Below the pieces are notes generated by a model. That model did not search any database and had not been told where the DNA came from. It saw only the letters and a list, made by a program, of their open reading frames with translations. Made by a program: the position numbers and the translations under genes. Source: Prochilodus magdalenae (lineage: Eukaryota > Chordata > Actinopteri > Characiformes > Prochilodontidae). Taken from it: a stretch of 64,000 bases of DNA. Positions 1-12,310 of the stretch are shown piece after piece (positions within the stretch are counted from its first letter, which is position 1; every line of letters starts with the position of its first letter). The stretch is from NCBI GenBank assembly GCA_024036415.1, contig JAMWET010003139.1, positions 186,001 through 250,000 on the forward strand, given 5' to 3'.

Positions 1-1732
1 ATGATAGTGGCACACTGCTCAGATATTGGCTCACAGTGAGAAAAGAAAACTGAAAGCTCTAATTAATGATTGTCCATTATCTCCATTAAAACAAGCCTTT
101 GTTTCTACTACCTGTAACTGTAATTCTCCCTCTCATATTCAACAGTTAGAACAAAAGTAAAAGTAAACATGACAAAAAACGAAAAACACATGTCTTGTTC
201 TTCTGTGTTGTTTTTAATTATTATGTAGAGTGGTGTAATATGTGGAGTATTTGGGCTGAATTTACAGGAGAACTATAAAAGTTTATGTTCTACTGGTTAG
301 ATAACTGTTCCCTGGTCACATATCGACAATGGGGTATTGATTTCCTTATAAGAAGGACCTAAAAGGCGGGTTAGTGTAATCCATACTGCATTTGGGTGTA
401 GTTAAACCATCTAAACTACAACAGAAAAACACATGCAATTAAGCCTGAATTTGGGCTATGTGCCTTTATTTTTCTATCAGCCTCTATCAGCCTCAGGTCT
501 AACAGGAAATGGGAACCATTTAAGTTGTGCAACCATTCCGTATTTTCTTTTTGGTTGAGAATTTTTTCTCCACCAACTAGTCCCACGGATTTTGAGATAT
601 CAAGTCTGAAAGGTCCTTCATGCTTGGGAATGATGTGCATGTATACAGCTTTTTTTATCCGATTTATGTTGTTTGGAAAATGCCCTCGTCTGTTTGTCTA
701 TTTTTTTCCATCCCTCATTTCTCTCGTACAGCACCACTAGAACCTGAGGGGAGATGGTTGGCTGGTTCCATATGTGCATGTGTAATGAGGAAGATCGACA
801 AACTTTACATAGTTCGGGTCTGATACAGTTAGAGCAGGAACAGAGAGAGTGCTGTGGCTACAGCATAATTGCACTTGGCTAATCAAATACGTGCTAGCAC
901 TGACCAGCAGATGAGTTTAAATCTGCGGCTGCTTTATTACATCAGGCTGTTTTGCAATATTTACTTTGGTTAGAAGCCATATTACCTGCTAATTGACGCA
1001 AACGGATGGGAGAACGCAGATATGTGAAAGGGCTCCTTAAGCAGTTTTAATATTATTTTTGTGCTATGGATTTTTTTTAGGCAGGCAGGTATAACCCTTC
1101 CCTTAACACTATAGCATTATAGAAGCTAAAGCTCATTAGCGTCAGCTAAGTCATCCTGATTTACTAACTTCAGCAATAAGTTAAGCAGTATTTTGAGCAG
1201 CCAAGCCTAACAAGCCTAAACAACTCTAGATCATGCAAAGTAAACATGTGGTGCCTCCAGATATGCCTCCTTTCTGTGAACAGTAATAGCAATGAGTGAA
1301 AACCAGTTTTGTAGCATTTTTTTAAAACCACTTGTTCACACTGGAATAGAGATGCTGGTTGTCTAATTTCACTACCAGCAGATGTTTTTGTCAGCCCCTA
1401 TGTGTGAAAGGCGCTTCCCAGACATCCTGTCATGCTTTCCTGGTATTGCTTCTTCTGTAGGGAGGGCAGAAATATAATGTACCTCATTCCTGTTACACAT
1501 GCCCGGTCTTTGACTAAACATATTTTTGACTAAACAGTTTGTTTTAGACCTGTTGGGGTATCCACGCACACCCACATGTGTTGTAATGCTACAAGTAACT
1601 ATAAAATATATGATGTCATTTATGGCTTCCATGCTCCTCAGTAGGGTTGAACAGTCATGTGGACTGTATAACTGTTGAATAGTCTGTCGGTTATTAAAAC
1701 GAATCATCGATTATTTAAATTAATCCTAGGCC
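1..1732. other. Intergenic, no gene recognised
   Basis: AT-rich intergenic DNA. Open frames here are short and without recognisable domains. Positions 1372-1707 read open on the minus strand for 111 codons but show no known motif. The DNA beside it (near 1695-1730) is rich in ATTA/CGATTA words like the ends of fish hAT-type MITEs, so it is more likely repeat-derived than a gene. Confidence 0.5.
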
Positions 1733-2038
1733 TCGTCACAGATGGAGACTTCCTACAGAGACGAGGTAAACGCCCTGTCAGAGTGGTGCTACCACAACAA
1801 TCTCTGTCTCAACATCTGCAAAACTAGGGAGATGATCGTGGACTACAGGAAGCTGCAGAGGGGTGGTCACCCTCCCCTATACATCAATAAAGCTAAAGCG
1901 GAGAGAGTAAGCAGTGTTAGGTTCCTCTGTGTACACCTCACGGATGACCTTACCTGGCCACTCGACACCAACAAAGTAGTGAGATCTGCCCGTCAGCAGA
2001 TTTATTCCAAAATTTACTGGTTCCATGACATTTCCTAA
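1733..2038 (+). mobile_element. LINE reverse-transcriptase fragment (non-LTR)
   Basis: About 98 codons read like the segment just after the catalytic YxDD of fish non-LTR retrotransposon reverse transcriptases. The frame shows the pattern YRDEVNALSEWC, then NNLCLNICKTREMIVDYRK, then FLCVHLTDDLTW (seen directly). In intact family members this stretch follows the palm domain and reads SLNVNKTKE-like, then LGV.I..DLTW. The frame ends at a stop at 2036-2038, and neither the upstream catalytic core nor a 3' end is present. It is therefore a dead internal fragment. The clade is uncertain; a jockey-superfamily type is likely. Confidence 0.8.
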
Positions 2039-5000
2039 ATTTCCAAAAAAATAAATGCTGTAAAGAAAAAAATCTTATCTAAATTTAAACCCAAGGATAT
2101 GCAAAGTAGAAGCAATATGACTATAAATACATGTAACAAAACTGCTGTGAGTGTACACAAGCATGGAGTTCATGAAAAAAACTTTTTGCAAACGTTCTCC
2201 TAATTCGAACATGTCTGTAACCTTAACATTAAGACATGGATGTAATGTTTAAAACTATAAACATTCTTTGAAATGTTAACAGGTTCAGTTACTTGTTTCC
2301 CAATTCTAACTCTATTCACGAGTCAAGAGAAGATGCATTAGAAACAGAAAGTGTTACGGCTCATAACAGGAAGTAGGACGGGTTTTAACATTAGCATAAG
2401 CTAACTAGCTAGACTGCACAACTACCTTACCGAGATGAAACTTCTTCATCCTTCTTCATTCAGATGCTTCAACATGGAGGACGTGCTTCCATGCCAACTA
2501 AGGTTGGTTTTATAAACAATACAACTGGCAACCGTTTCTAGTTAGCACGAGAAACACACATAATGAGGTCACCAGCTATTCATCTATTCAATCCCAGTTA
2601 ATCTGGTCGTTGATTTTAGTCACTTAGGCACTGCAACTCTGCTCCTCAGCAGGTGAAGGCCCTATGCCTTTTGTGCATACAGGACGAACCGGCACTGGCT
2701 GAGGTGCTTTTGTAATGAATAAATAAATGAGTCCTCATTACTGATGGAGTACATACACAATGCTTGTGTCTCAGACATGAATTTACAACTTTAATTGATT
2801 AATTTTTTGAGCAGAATCTCCTAATTGATGAATAAACATCCTCTTGTCCACAGCACTAACACCATTAAACCGATAACGATCACAGCATGCCTTGTTCCAC
2901 AAACACTTACCCATAATGCTTGGCAGCATTGTAGGAAGATAAATGCACAAGTCACTGCGGCAGTGACAGCTGATACTCTGATTGCTGGACAGCTGCTGTG
3001 CATGATACTCTAGCACCAGCATCACTCCCGTCCATAAAAACTAACCAGTGTGGGATTTTGTAAATGGCAGCAGACAAATTTCAGTGTCTCATACGGGTGT
3101 GGGTGGTTAAACAATGCATAGGTGTGAGACAAAATATACATGCTAAAAAACTAAATTATACATACAATAACTAAATTAATACATGGTCTATATAAAATAA
3201 TAAAAGTCATGCAAATATTAGCATTCATAGTCAACATATGGAGAAAACAGCTAGGAAAATAAATAGCACAGTAATAAAGCCATTTATTATAAGTGAACAA
3301 CATATGAATTCAATTATTGGGCTGCAGAAATGATAGATCCTTTATATGGTCTGTCTGCCTCAGCTGTTAAAAGAGCTCTAAAGAAGGACAAATCCACTGT
3401 GATTAAGCCAAATCAAAGGCAAGTCTGCCAAATAATGAATGCAATGTACTCTAATACTTGACTGCGTGGGAGCAGGCCGAAACAATCTGCGTTGCAGGAC
3501 AGATTTTTGGTCGAGCAGAATGAGTCTTAGCAAGAGTAACATGAAAAAGATGGTTCTTTAGTAAAAATGATGGTTTTGTATAGAACCATTTATCCTGAAA
3601 GAAACATGTACAATGTTAAAAATGACTTTGTGTGGTGAAGTGGTTCTTCAGATTAATATGGTTCTATTCAAAATGGCGCAATGCAAACTGAACCTTGTTC
3701 AAAATGGAAGAACCGTTTATTCACGCAAAGAAACTTCACAGCATGCCAATTCTTTTTTTTTGGCAGCTGACTTTGTGAACGCTATCATACACTCATTATT
3801 TATTATTATCATACATTCAACAGTATTGTACAAAAAGTGGGCTGTAAAATGTGGACTGTTTTGCAAGAGCTGTCAGCCATATTAAGCTAGCTAGCTGGTG
3901 GTCCACTATAGCTAGCATTACAGCCCACTTATTTTCCTTAACATTTCCAACTTTAAGTGGTTTAGCCTATACGTTTTTTTTCTTCCACTTACCCTACTAC
4001 TGCAAAACAGTGTGATTAACAAGGCAAGCACTTCCTGTGTGTTAGACCTACCTTTTCCGGCAGAATTTGCAGTTTGTAAAAGTGTTTCGGTACTGGTAAA
4101 AGTGTTTCATGTCTTGTAAAATTGTTTTTGCTTTTTTAATTTTGTTTTCTTAAATGTATTTTTATGTTTGTGATTTTGTTTTCTAAAATGTTAATTTTTT
4201 TTTGTACTTCTCGATTGCTGTGCATTTGGCCTCGCATGTGATGTCAATATCATACCTGTACCTGACTGACACAATGGCCATTACTGGGTAACTATTCTTT
4301 AGATGACAAGTTTATATACTGTATATAATGACTTAGTCATAATTTTTGAGATCCAAGGTTTTATTTTGGTTTGACGATCAATAAATAAGATAGATAGATA
4401 GATAGATATATAGATAGACAGACCTCACTTCGCACTATGAAGATGGCAAAGGTATGTTGGAACCTGTCAGCTTGTAATTGTGCAATCAAGACATGCAGCT
4501 GCGGCTTCCATGGAAAGAATTTGCTTCTCATATCCTGCTCTGTGTTTACAGCAAAGGGCTATCAAGGTTAAATGATCTATCTGTTCTTAGCCAGCTCTGT
4601 GATGCTTTGCCCTATTTAGTCATGTGGTTGTTCAGCCATGTGGTTAGGCTTGGCCTGCACTTAGGGTTTCTTTTTCATAAGAGTAATATATTAGCAAGCT
4701 AGAACAAGTTCTCCTGATGGTCCTGGTATTGTGTCAGAGTTTCTGACTTTGCTTTGCTATCTTACACAAAGTATCACCAGGAACCTTAAAAAAAAGGTTT
4801 TAAAGTGAGCTGTTTTTCAATTAAAGGTTATACATGTAGGTTAACATGCACAAACTACAGTACAAGAGCATGTTATAGTATACAGTATCAGTTATGCCAT
4901 ATAAAATAGCAGCTTCTTTAAGAAATTGCTACTTCTTTACTGATGAAGTGAAAGAAAACATCAAAGAGGCACATTTCACTGCTGATTTTTTAACAGATAT

Positions 5001-5740
5001 GCAGGTGTTTAGACAAGAAACATGTGACTCAAGTAATAAAAGCTTAGTCTTTTGTGAGGAACTGAGTGTGAACTGCAAGCCATGTGTAAAATGTAAGGTT
5101 AGAAAAACTCTTTGCTTTCCGATGTATATAGTTTCATGCACGGCATTATTTTTTATTTAGCAGTTCATAACATGTACAGAAATGAGACTTGTGTACATTT
5201 AACAGACTGTGACAACAATGACTGTATACAACAATCACCAGCTCTGCCATATACGGTGTCATTTTACACAAGCGTGTTGATTATGCTGGTACTGGCTGTA
5301 AGTAAACATTACAGTAAAATAGTCTCTTATTTTTGCTTATATTTTGTCCCCTTTAAGAATTATATATTTGATAAACATAAAGCTCAAATACAATAGAAGT
5401 AATTGTGCATATCTATTAAAAGAGGTGCAAAGGCGTTTATAAGCAAGAATGTACATAGGATTACTCTCTGCATAGGAGGCCTTTTAAGTACGGTAAGTCG
5501 TATGAAACAAGATGGGCACTCCTGGTGAAATGACAAGCTTACTCCATGAACAGTTACTGTTGTTTGCTGAATGCAAAAGCCATGCATAAGGTGTGGTCTG
5601 TACAAATGTTAGGAGACATTTTTTGAGTTTTTTTTAACATAAAAACATAAAATTGTGCACTAAAATTGGAAGGAAAGTGCCATATGCCATATGTGCCATA
5701 CTGTTCCCTGTGTACAATTAATTTTCATTAAGAAAAGCAA
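2039..5740. other. Intergenic; simple repeats and MITE debris
   Basis: No supported gene. The stretch holds a (GATA)n run at about 4388-4420 and a stretch of GGTTCTT/AAGAACC words at 3548-3730 typical of a palindromic fish MITE. It also holds two overlapping plus-strand frames: 4894-5160, Cys-rich with a hydrophobic end, and 5112-5396, with an NETC...DCDNNDC stretch followed by a hydrophobic segment. I do not recognise either, and no adjoining exon was found. Confidence 0.4.
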
Positions 5741-5742
5741 CT

Positions 5743-5998
5743 TTGCATTTTATCACTGTCCAAACAAAAACAAGTATCTCCAAAATGACAACTTTATATG
5801 AGAGATCAAAAACCTCACTTAATTCTAATGTAAGTCAAGGGAACCAGACTTTTTTCCTCCAAGCAGTTTTGAGCCATTTCTGTTGGTCCATTCATCATGA
5901 AATTTACACACAGTGTCAAAAGCAGCTGCTATGTTCAAATGATGCAACTGACAAAAAAATGAGATACATGTTTTTTTTGGGGGATAGCAACAAAATAA
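5743..5998. repeat. Diverged MITE, same family as 39221-39477
   Basis: The internal sequence closely parallels the element at 39221-39477: shared blocks are CAAGTATCTCCAAAATG, then AATG/AAGTCAA-GGAACCAGA, then TTGGTCCATTC(A/T)TCATGAAA. The ends are imperfect inverted repeats (left near 5750-5768, right near 5968-5990). It lies just downstream of the il4r stop codon and may form part of its 3' UTR. It has decayed more than the 39 kb copy. Confidence 0.7.
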
Positions 5999-6126
5999 AT
6001 ACGACCGCAGTGCTTAACAGAATGACCATAAGTATTCTTTTTGGTGTTATATTTATCTTCTAAACATTGTATATACAATTTAATACACTATTTACAATAT
6101 AATGAAACAGTTTTTGAGCTGCAACG

Positions 6127-9100
6127 TCATACTTTCTGATAAGCACAGTCAATTTGAATGCCTGGAGAAATATTCAAAACAGGACCACATGACGGTGCAT
6201 GTACTTGTTGACTAATGCAGCTCATGTTGTGGTGGGCTGTCTGAGCCAAAGTCTTACTGCTGTTCTGTTCTTCTTCAGTGCTGTGGTCAGAGCTCCATGG
6301 GTTTTGGTCCAAGCTTGGGAAGGACTGATAACCATCATCAACTGGGATAATGATGTTGTCGCAGGCAGGCAAAGGAAGGCTTTGTGGATTCTTTGCCATG
6401 ATCAGATTAATATCATTGTGATAGCTGATAAATACTTGGTTATTTGGCCTGGTCTGTCCATGGTCCAGGATCTCTTTTACGCTCTGATATCCAGGAACCA
6501 CAACAGTCTCAGGGCTGAAGGGTGTTAACTGAGTTGAGTCTCCAGACACTGAACAGCCGTTACAAGGGCCATACTCAAAGTCTGTTGGGATCACTGGATC
6601 CAGGTTTGGCAAAGCAGAGAATGAATTCTCATTCTCATTAGAGGGATAAGCTGTGTGTGTAATAGACTTGTAAAGAAAGGAAGACCCACTGGAGTCTGAT
6701 CCCAAATAGCACCTGTTGCTGAAGGATGAGCAGGAGCTATTCTCACATTCCCTTTGGGTATCTCTGCTGGATCTGTTTGATTGCACTCGGTCTGGAGATT
6801 TATATTCCTCAAGCAGTTCGCATGGAGCTTTATTTCCAGTGACGTTCTCTTCCACATCCCCAGAGACAGTTTGGGCATAAATCACCTGAGAGGAATCGCC
6901 ACTTTTTCCAAGACTCTGGAGACTGTCTTCACAACTGACGCCTACTTGAGTAGTTGATGTCCTGTTTAGAGAAGAGTAAGCTTTTAGAGCACTGCCAAGC
7001 ACAATACATTTTGAGAGCCAAGTCAAAACATTTTACTAACAATGGCACCAATCCCATACCAGGTAAAAAAGGAGTCTAGTGCAATCCTGTAGCATATCTA
7101 GTCTGAAATTGCGCAGCCTTATTATGTGTGATAACAAGTAGTAGTTTGAGCATGGTAGGCTTTTTACACTTAAACTTAAAATTGGAATTTAAACTTAATT
7201 ATACTTCACTTAAAAAACATGCATATTACTGCTTTGCTGTTACTCAACAGGTTTAAATTTAAATAACTTTATATTTGAGTTGTTGCATGTTCTATTGTTC
7301 AGTTATTCAACTTTCTACAACAACAAAGAACTCAGTGTTAACTCAGGCAGCCCAATAAATGTAAACATTTTGTGCTGGCAGTACATTATTAAACCAGTAC
7401 TTAGGCTGAAAAAATATAATATAAAATAATAGTTTTCTTATTTCAAAATCACAATATGACAACACAGAACTTGGGAGTAGACCAACAAATCTGCTAAGAA
7501 CACTTACTTATCTGAATGAATATTAAATAGATATAAAAGTAACATAATTCAAGGCATAATTCAGAAAACTAGTAAGTGTTACTAGATTTACATATGTGAC
7601 ATTTAACAGATGTGTTAGTGTAATTATGATGTTTTACATTTTATATCTTAAGTGAAGTGTTTCAATTGAAAATCATTTATTTTAAAGCACAATAGTTTTA
7701 AGGAAAAATGATTGCCGATATTCAAGTCTTTGGTCCTGTAAAAGAAAAAGTAGAATTGTGCCCCTTCCAACTTTGTAATTGGGTTTAAAACATTTTCAGT
7801 GTGTGAAATAAAAAGTCTCACCACGTCTTATCCTTGGTGGAGTTCAGTTTTGAAGCATCAAGATAGACAGGGGAGAAGTTGTTGCCAGTTGATGGCAAAA
7901 ATGGGATCTGAAAACCAAAAAGGCAAGACAGAATGAAATCTTTCAAAGAAAAATGTAATTCAGTGTTTGTTTCCCTCAATAGGTCATTATTAGAGTTTCA
8001 GGATAACAGGTCAACTTAGATAGGCAAGAATACTGCACAACAGGAAACATTAGATCCTGTGCTTTTGTACTGGCTGTGAGTAAAACTGTATTGTTGCATT
8101 TTTAACAATTAACAATAGAACCATAATTGCTCACAAAAGAAAAGATACGATTGAACGTCAGAGCACTTAGCTTGACCATTGTGCTGTAAAAACTCTACTT
8201 GTACTTTCAGTACTTATTTAAGGATGTAAAAGGAATTAATGTAACCAAACTTTCTGTGAAGTTTCTGTCAACTGTAAACCTATAAAGTTATAGGTTTTAG
8301 AACTCAATGTTCCATTATATATGTTTTTAAAAACTAGTACATTTTAAAATTACTTATTTAATTTTTAATATAAAACAACTGAAAACTAATTTAAAAAAAC
8401 GACAAGTTAGAGTTAGAACTATCCATAGAAAGATAAGACAGAGAAGGATAGAAACACATCTTGTTTACCGTTTTTTCAAAGTTAGAAACTATTTTCGGAG
8501 TAGGAATCTTGTCCCACCACTGTTTTTTGGTTCTGTAGTAGAAAGGTAAAAAGGACATTAGTCTGATACAAGATACATTGGTCCACCCATTTTTCACAAA
8601 ATGTTTACACATCATATATCAGGTCTAATGAGCTTTAATTAGTACACTGACACATTATATTATATACTATATCTATTTCAGAGAAGGTATGAAAGGTGGT
8701 CTTACTTGATGTAACAGTAGAAGAGGATGGATATAAAGATGATTAAAATGACACATAAGATGGGAATTATTATCTTGAGAATATCCTCTACAGATGTGGC
8801 TGGTGAAACAGAGACATGTAACCCAGTTAAAAAACTGAAACTATTTTTAACACATGCCCTAATGACACATTTACTTATGAACACTTACGTGTGATGAACT
8901 TATATGGTTGACTGTAGTCGCTGAATCTGGAATTGTTGTTGTATTCTGTGGTCACTCTTGCCATCACAACATAAACAGAGTTAGACTGAAGACTTCTGCC
9001 CACAATCTCATAATTAGTCCGTCCTTTTTCCAAGGGTATCACCTGTGTAGACGACTGACATAAACCACTTTCTGTGTTAATTTAAAAGATACCCGTGAAG

Positions 9101-11820
9101 TTAAGTAAAGGTGTATCATTCTTAAAATATTCACTTACATTGTCTTTGCTTCCGTTAATGCTGTAGGTGAGTTGTATACTCAGACTTTCTGAAAATGCTT
9201 TTTGAAGAGGTGATGTATAGTTGGTGTCCCAGGTAATAAGAAAGTTCCCATTTTTTGTCAGATTGACTGATAGGATGGTTGGCCTTTTGGGTTTGACTGC
9301 ATTGAAGAAATACATAGTCAGTTATGTACTTGCATTATACATGGTTATTACTATGTATGTAATGTAAAAGTACAGAGGATGAACAAAAATGGCACATAAA
9401 AAAAAAAGGGGACAATGACACGGTACACAATCTTAACTATAAAAAGGGCTTTTTTTAAAACATTCCAAAGGAGGAACAGCCATTTTATATGGACCCTAAT
9501 GTGCATACACCATTCCTTCATGATGTCAACCCACTGTTAACATCATATATAATGGAAAACAGTTTGAAGACACAAAACATAAATATAGTTAATTTATTTT
9601 AGAACAACGGATACTAAAATCATCAATAACAATAACAAACTAGCTATATGAAACAGCCAACTATATAAAATTCACAATATCGATTGTTCAACAGAATGCA
9701 CATTTTTCTATTTTCTCTTTGTAAAATCCTTGATATTCGATGACTGAACTACAAAGTTATTAGGGATGCACCAATATGTGAATTATGGGGGTATATCTGT
9801 CCATACCATTACATAAAGATCGCTAAAATATACATATTTCATCTAAATCTACCTGTTCTGGTTACTGTAATGTTACAAATGTAAAACAAATAAAATGCAG
9901 ATATTTTAGCACAGCAGCCTGGCATGTCCTAAACATTCTGCTCTGCAGCTGTAAAAAAATGTCATAACATTTTAGCTTAAAATATCATTCCAACTTCAAT
10001 ATATTCTTGTTTTAAAGATATCTGTCAACTGATGTACTTTTGACAATATCGTGCAGGAAATTTTTTGATTTTCTAGAAATGACATAACTGCTGGCAAATG
10101 TGTAATGTGTTATTTCAATCAGTGCTATTAGTCTGATACAATAGGGACATGACCACTGAAAAGCCAAGAAGCCAATGGACAATGCATTACAAGCAAGTCA
10201 TGTGCGCAATAAAAGAGAGAGATGATTAAAATGAAACCATTTACGAGCCACTTACTGTTTTTCTCAGTATTGATCGCCTTAGACATCAACTTCTCGTCTG
10301 CTCTTAACAGGGAAGCCTGAAAAGTCTCTCCAATAACAAAGCCTGGTATTTGGAGTATGCATTTGCATGCATTGTGAAAGGCATGCTCAAAACTGCATGT
10401 ATACACGCTGCTAAAAAGGAAAGGACAATGTAACACATAGAACAAAATATTTTAACGAAAAATTACAAGATTTCATATAGTTTGCCTACAAACTGATTCA
10501 TTACTGATACTCACTCGTCATAGATTGTCTTCAGGGTTACGTTAAGTTTGTACTCTAGGCAGTTGAGTTTTTCTGCACTTAAAATGCAAACCATCTCCGT
10601 TTCATAGTCGTTGAGACATTCCAGACCAAGTGAAGGTTCTGAAACTTGGTAATATATATATATTTTAATTTTAAAGTAGTTAAGTAGTTCAAAAATGCAT
10701 ATTACTAGTACTTACATATTAGCTTTACTGTAGATGCATGGTAGTGTTTATAATGCTCATAATAATAACAATAAAAATAATAATAACAACAATAACAACA
10801 ACAACAACAACAATAATAATAATATACTGTGTGTGTGATATACAACTGCATGTGGAGGTTGAACACCCCGGTTACATGGCACGTAATGTTGTTTTTCGTA
10901 TAACACTAGTAATAGGCATTTCAGCTCTTTTTGGAGAGTCAGGCCAATTGGTTCAGCTCACAAAGGAGGCTGTTAATGGTATTGTAGCACTTCTCTGCTC
11001 AAAATTAGGTAGGTCAGCATTATTATCTATCATCTAACTGTCAATAAATCCTTAACCTACCATATAATTAGCTAATTAAACAAAACTGCATATGTTTATT
11101 TTTTAAGAAAACACATGCATTTAAAAACTTGTAAAAGTTGTATTGAACAGATTCCAAGAACTCAGCAGAGAGCCTAAAGGTAGGCAAGTCAAGCAACCAG
11201 CCAGGAACAAACAGAGGCAGGTCAAAACAAGTGTTTTCCTAGTAAGGCGAACTTGGAAACTTTGAACTGCTCTAAAATATCAGCTTGACCAAATTCAGTA
11301 CCAAAATAAATACATCAGCCAATCTAGGGTTAGCTAGATAAGCGGGGGAGTTAATGAAGGGACAGAGTCGTCATCGTCTGGCAGGGGGGACAAAAGTAGG
11401 GAACTGTGGTGTATTTACAGTGCCATAAAATCGACATTAGTTTTGTCTTAATTTCATCAAAACAACTTCATGCGACATGTTTCCCTACATGTTCAAACAC
11501 AGCAAATTAACAGTAGCGCATAAATATGTACAGAAGTGTGTTCTCTGTAGAGGATGTGTAATCATTTACACTCATTTCAAATCCACAAAACATCATCTGA
11601 CCAGGGGAGCACAAACTTTTGCATTAAATAATGAAGTGTATGAAAATACGTGCGTGTATGCCAAAACACCACAAGTTAAGGAGCGGTTCCGTAAATGACA
11701 CACCGAACAGTGGGGCAGTATATGTGTATATAAATGATATAAATGAACTGTAGGAGACCTACTGTTGGACTCTGCGAATCCAGCACTGATCAGTAACGGG
11801 CCCAGCAAGAGCAGAATCAT
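6127..11820 (-). CDS. il4r: Interleukin-4 receptor alpha-like cytokine receptor (9 coding exons, 575 aa)
   Basis: Type I cytokine receptor, a cell-surface subunit expected to bind IL-4/13-type cytokines and signal through JAK and STAT6. Exons, in order of transcription: 11820-11763, 10638-10515, 10410-10256, 9296-9139, 9042-8889, 8799-8706, 8532-8469, 7907-7822, 6961-6127. All have GT/AG sites and matching phases and sum to 1728 nt. Residues 1-18 are a hydrophobic signal peptide. Residues 20-112 are the Cys-containing first fibronectin domain, and 113-216 the second. The WSXWS position reads FSDYS (205-209). The membrane helix is about 225-247. Box 1, WWDKIPTP (253-260), strongly resembles the IL-4R alpha box 1. 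The long last exon carries GYQSV (455-459) and GYQSF (508-512), the latter fitting the GY[KQ]xF STAT6-docking pattern. The tail is shorter than in mammals (about 825 aa total). il21r was considered; box 1, GYQxF and the nsmce1 neighbour favour il4r. Start: the only ATG in the signal-peptide exon. Confidence 0.88.
10407..10412 (-). other. il4r: NAGNAG tandem splice acceptor, il4r coding exon 3
   Basis: The acceptor reads TAGCAG on the minus strand. Use of the first AG starts the exon at 10410 and gives Asp-Ser-Val. Use of the second starts it at 10407 and gives Asp-Val. Both keep the frame, so the two isoforms would differ by one serine. Confidence 0.6.
10760..10825. repeat. (ATA/ACA)n simple repeat in il4r intron
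   Basis: A run of AAT, ACA and CAA trinucleotides within the intron between the signal-peptide exon and the first receptor-domain exon. A low-complexity reading frame across it is an artefact. Confidence 0.9.
11385..11700. mobile_element. Tc1-like MITE remnant in il4r intron 1
   Basis: Contains GTTCTCTGTAGAGGATGTGT and a terminal CACAAACTTTTGCAT motif. The same pair of blocks occurs at 33475-33530 (GTTCTCTGTAGAGAATGTGT, then CACAAACGTTTGCAT). The words ...CAAAAGTTT/AAACTTTTG... are typical terminal sequence of Tc1-like MITEs in fish. No transposase coding remains. Confidence 0.55.
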
Positions 11821-11846
11821 GGTATTCCCCGATACCGAGTCCTGTC

Positions 11847-12310
11847 CCTGGTGAGCACCGTAAGTGAAAGTAGAAGGAGGAGAGTGTGGAAAAAAGAAAA
11901 ACAGGAAAAGTGAACTTTCTGGGGTTTATCTAACGTAGACCAGTGAAAATTGGCGTTGCATATAATCGATGTTCTGAAAAGTACTTAAACCCCAGGGATA
12001 AACAAGACACTTGTTTCCTTACTAGTTGAGTAGTTGTTCAGAGTGTATAAACTTAAACTTACCTCCGCAGTTGGAATAAAGTCGAAGTAAGGTCGGGTTT
12101 ATCCTGATATGGGTCGCAAAAATGTTAATATCTACACACACCGTAAAGTGGTGTATATTTTTTCAGTTTAAAGACAGTTTCCGTTTAAAGAACGTGAAGA
12201 GTTGAGAAGCACAACGCCATCTCCTACTTCCCTCTTCGGAGTTAGGGATTTGATGATGTGGGTGGGGTTTCTGGTTTTACTGGAATCATTACGCTCTTCC
12301 GAGGAAACTC
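11847..12310 (-). promoter_or_regulatory. il4r: il4r 5' UTR intron and putative promoter region
   Basis: Upstream of the il4r ATG a good acceptor (pyrimidine tract, then CCAG) is inferred at 11848. A matching donor (GCGGAG|GTAAGT) lies at 12063, implying a short non-coding first exon ending at 12063 and a 215-bp intron. Further upstream, TTCCGAGGAA at 12297-12306 is a palindromic TTC-N4-GAA, the spacing preferred by STAT6. The transcription start cannot be placed from sequence alone. Confidence 0.4.

Noticed and set aside
10738..11037. 99-codon plus-strand frame
   Set aside because: It begins in the trinucleotide repeat and lies antisense in an il4r intron; low complexity.
11593..11820. Intronless 75-aa secreted peptide
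   Set aside because: Only the first 19 codons are coding: they are the il4r signal-peptide exon, ending at a GT donor at 11762 whose phase fits the next exon.
6127..11820. Identification of the receptor as il21r
   Set aside because: The DDGY context is reminiscent of IL-21R, but box 1 (WWDKIPTP), GYQSF and adjacency to nsmce1 fit IL-4R alpha better; kept as the alternative in the gene entry.
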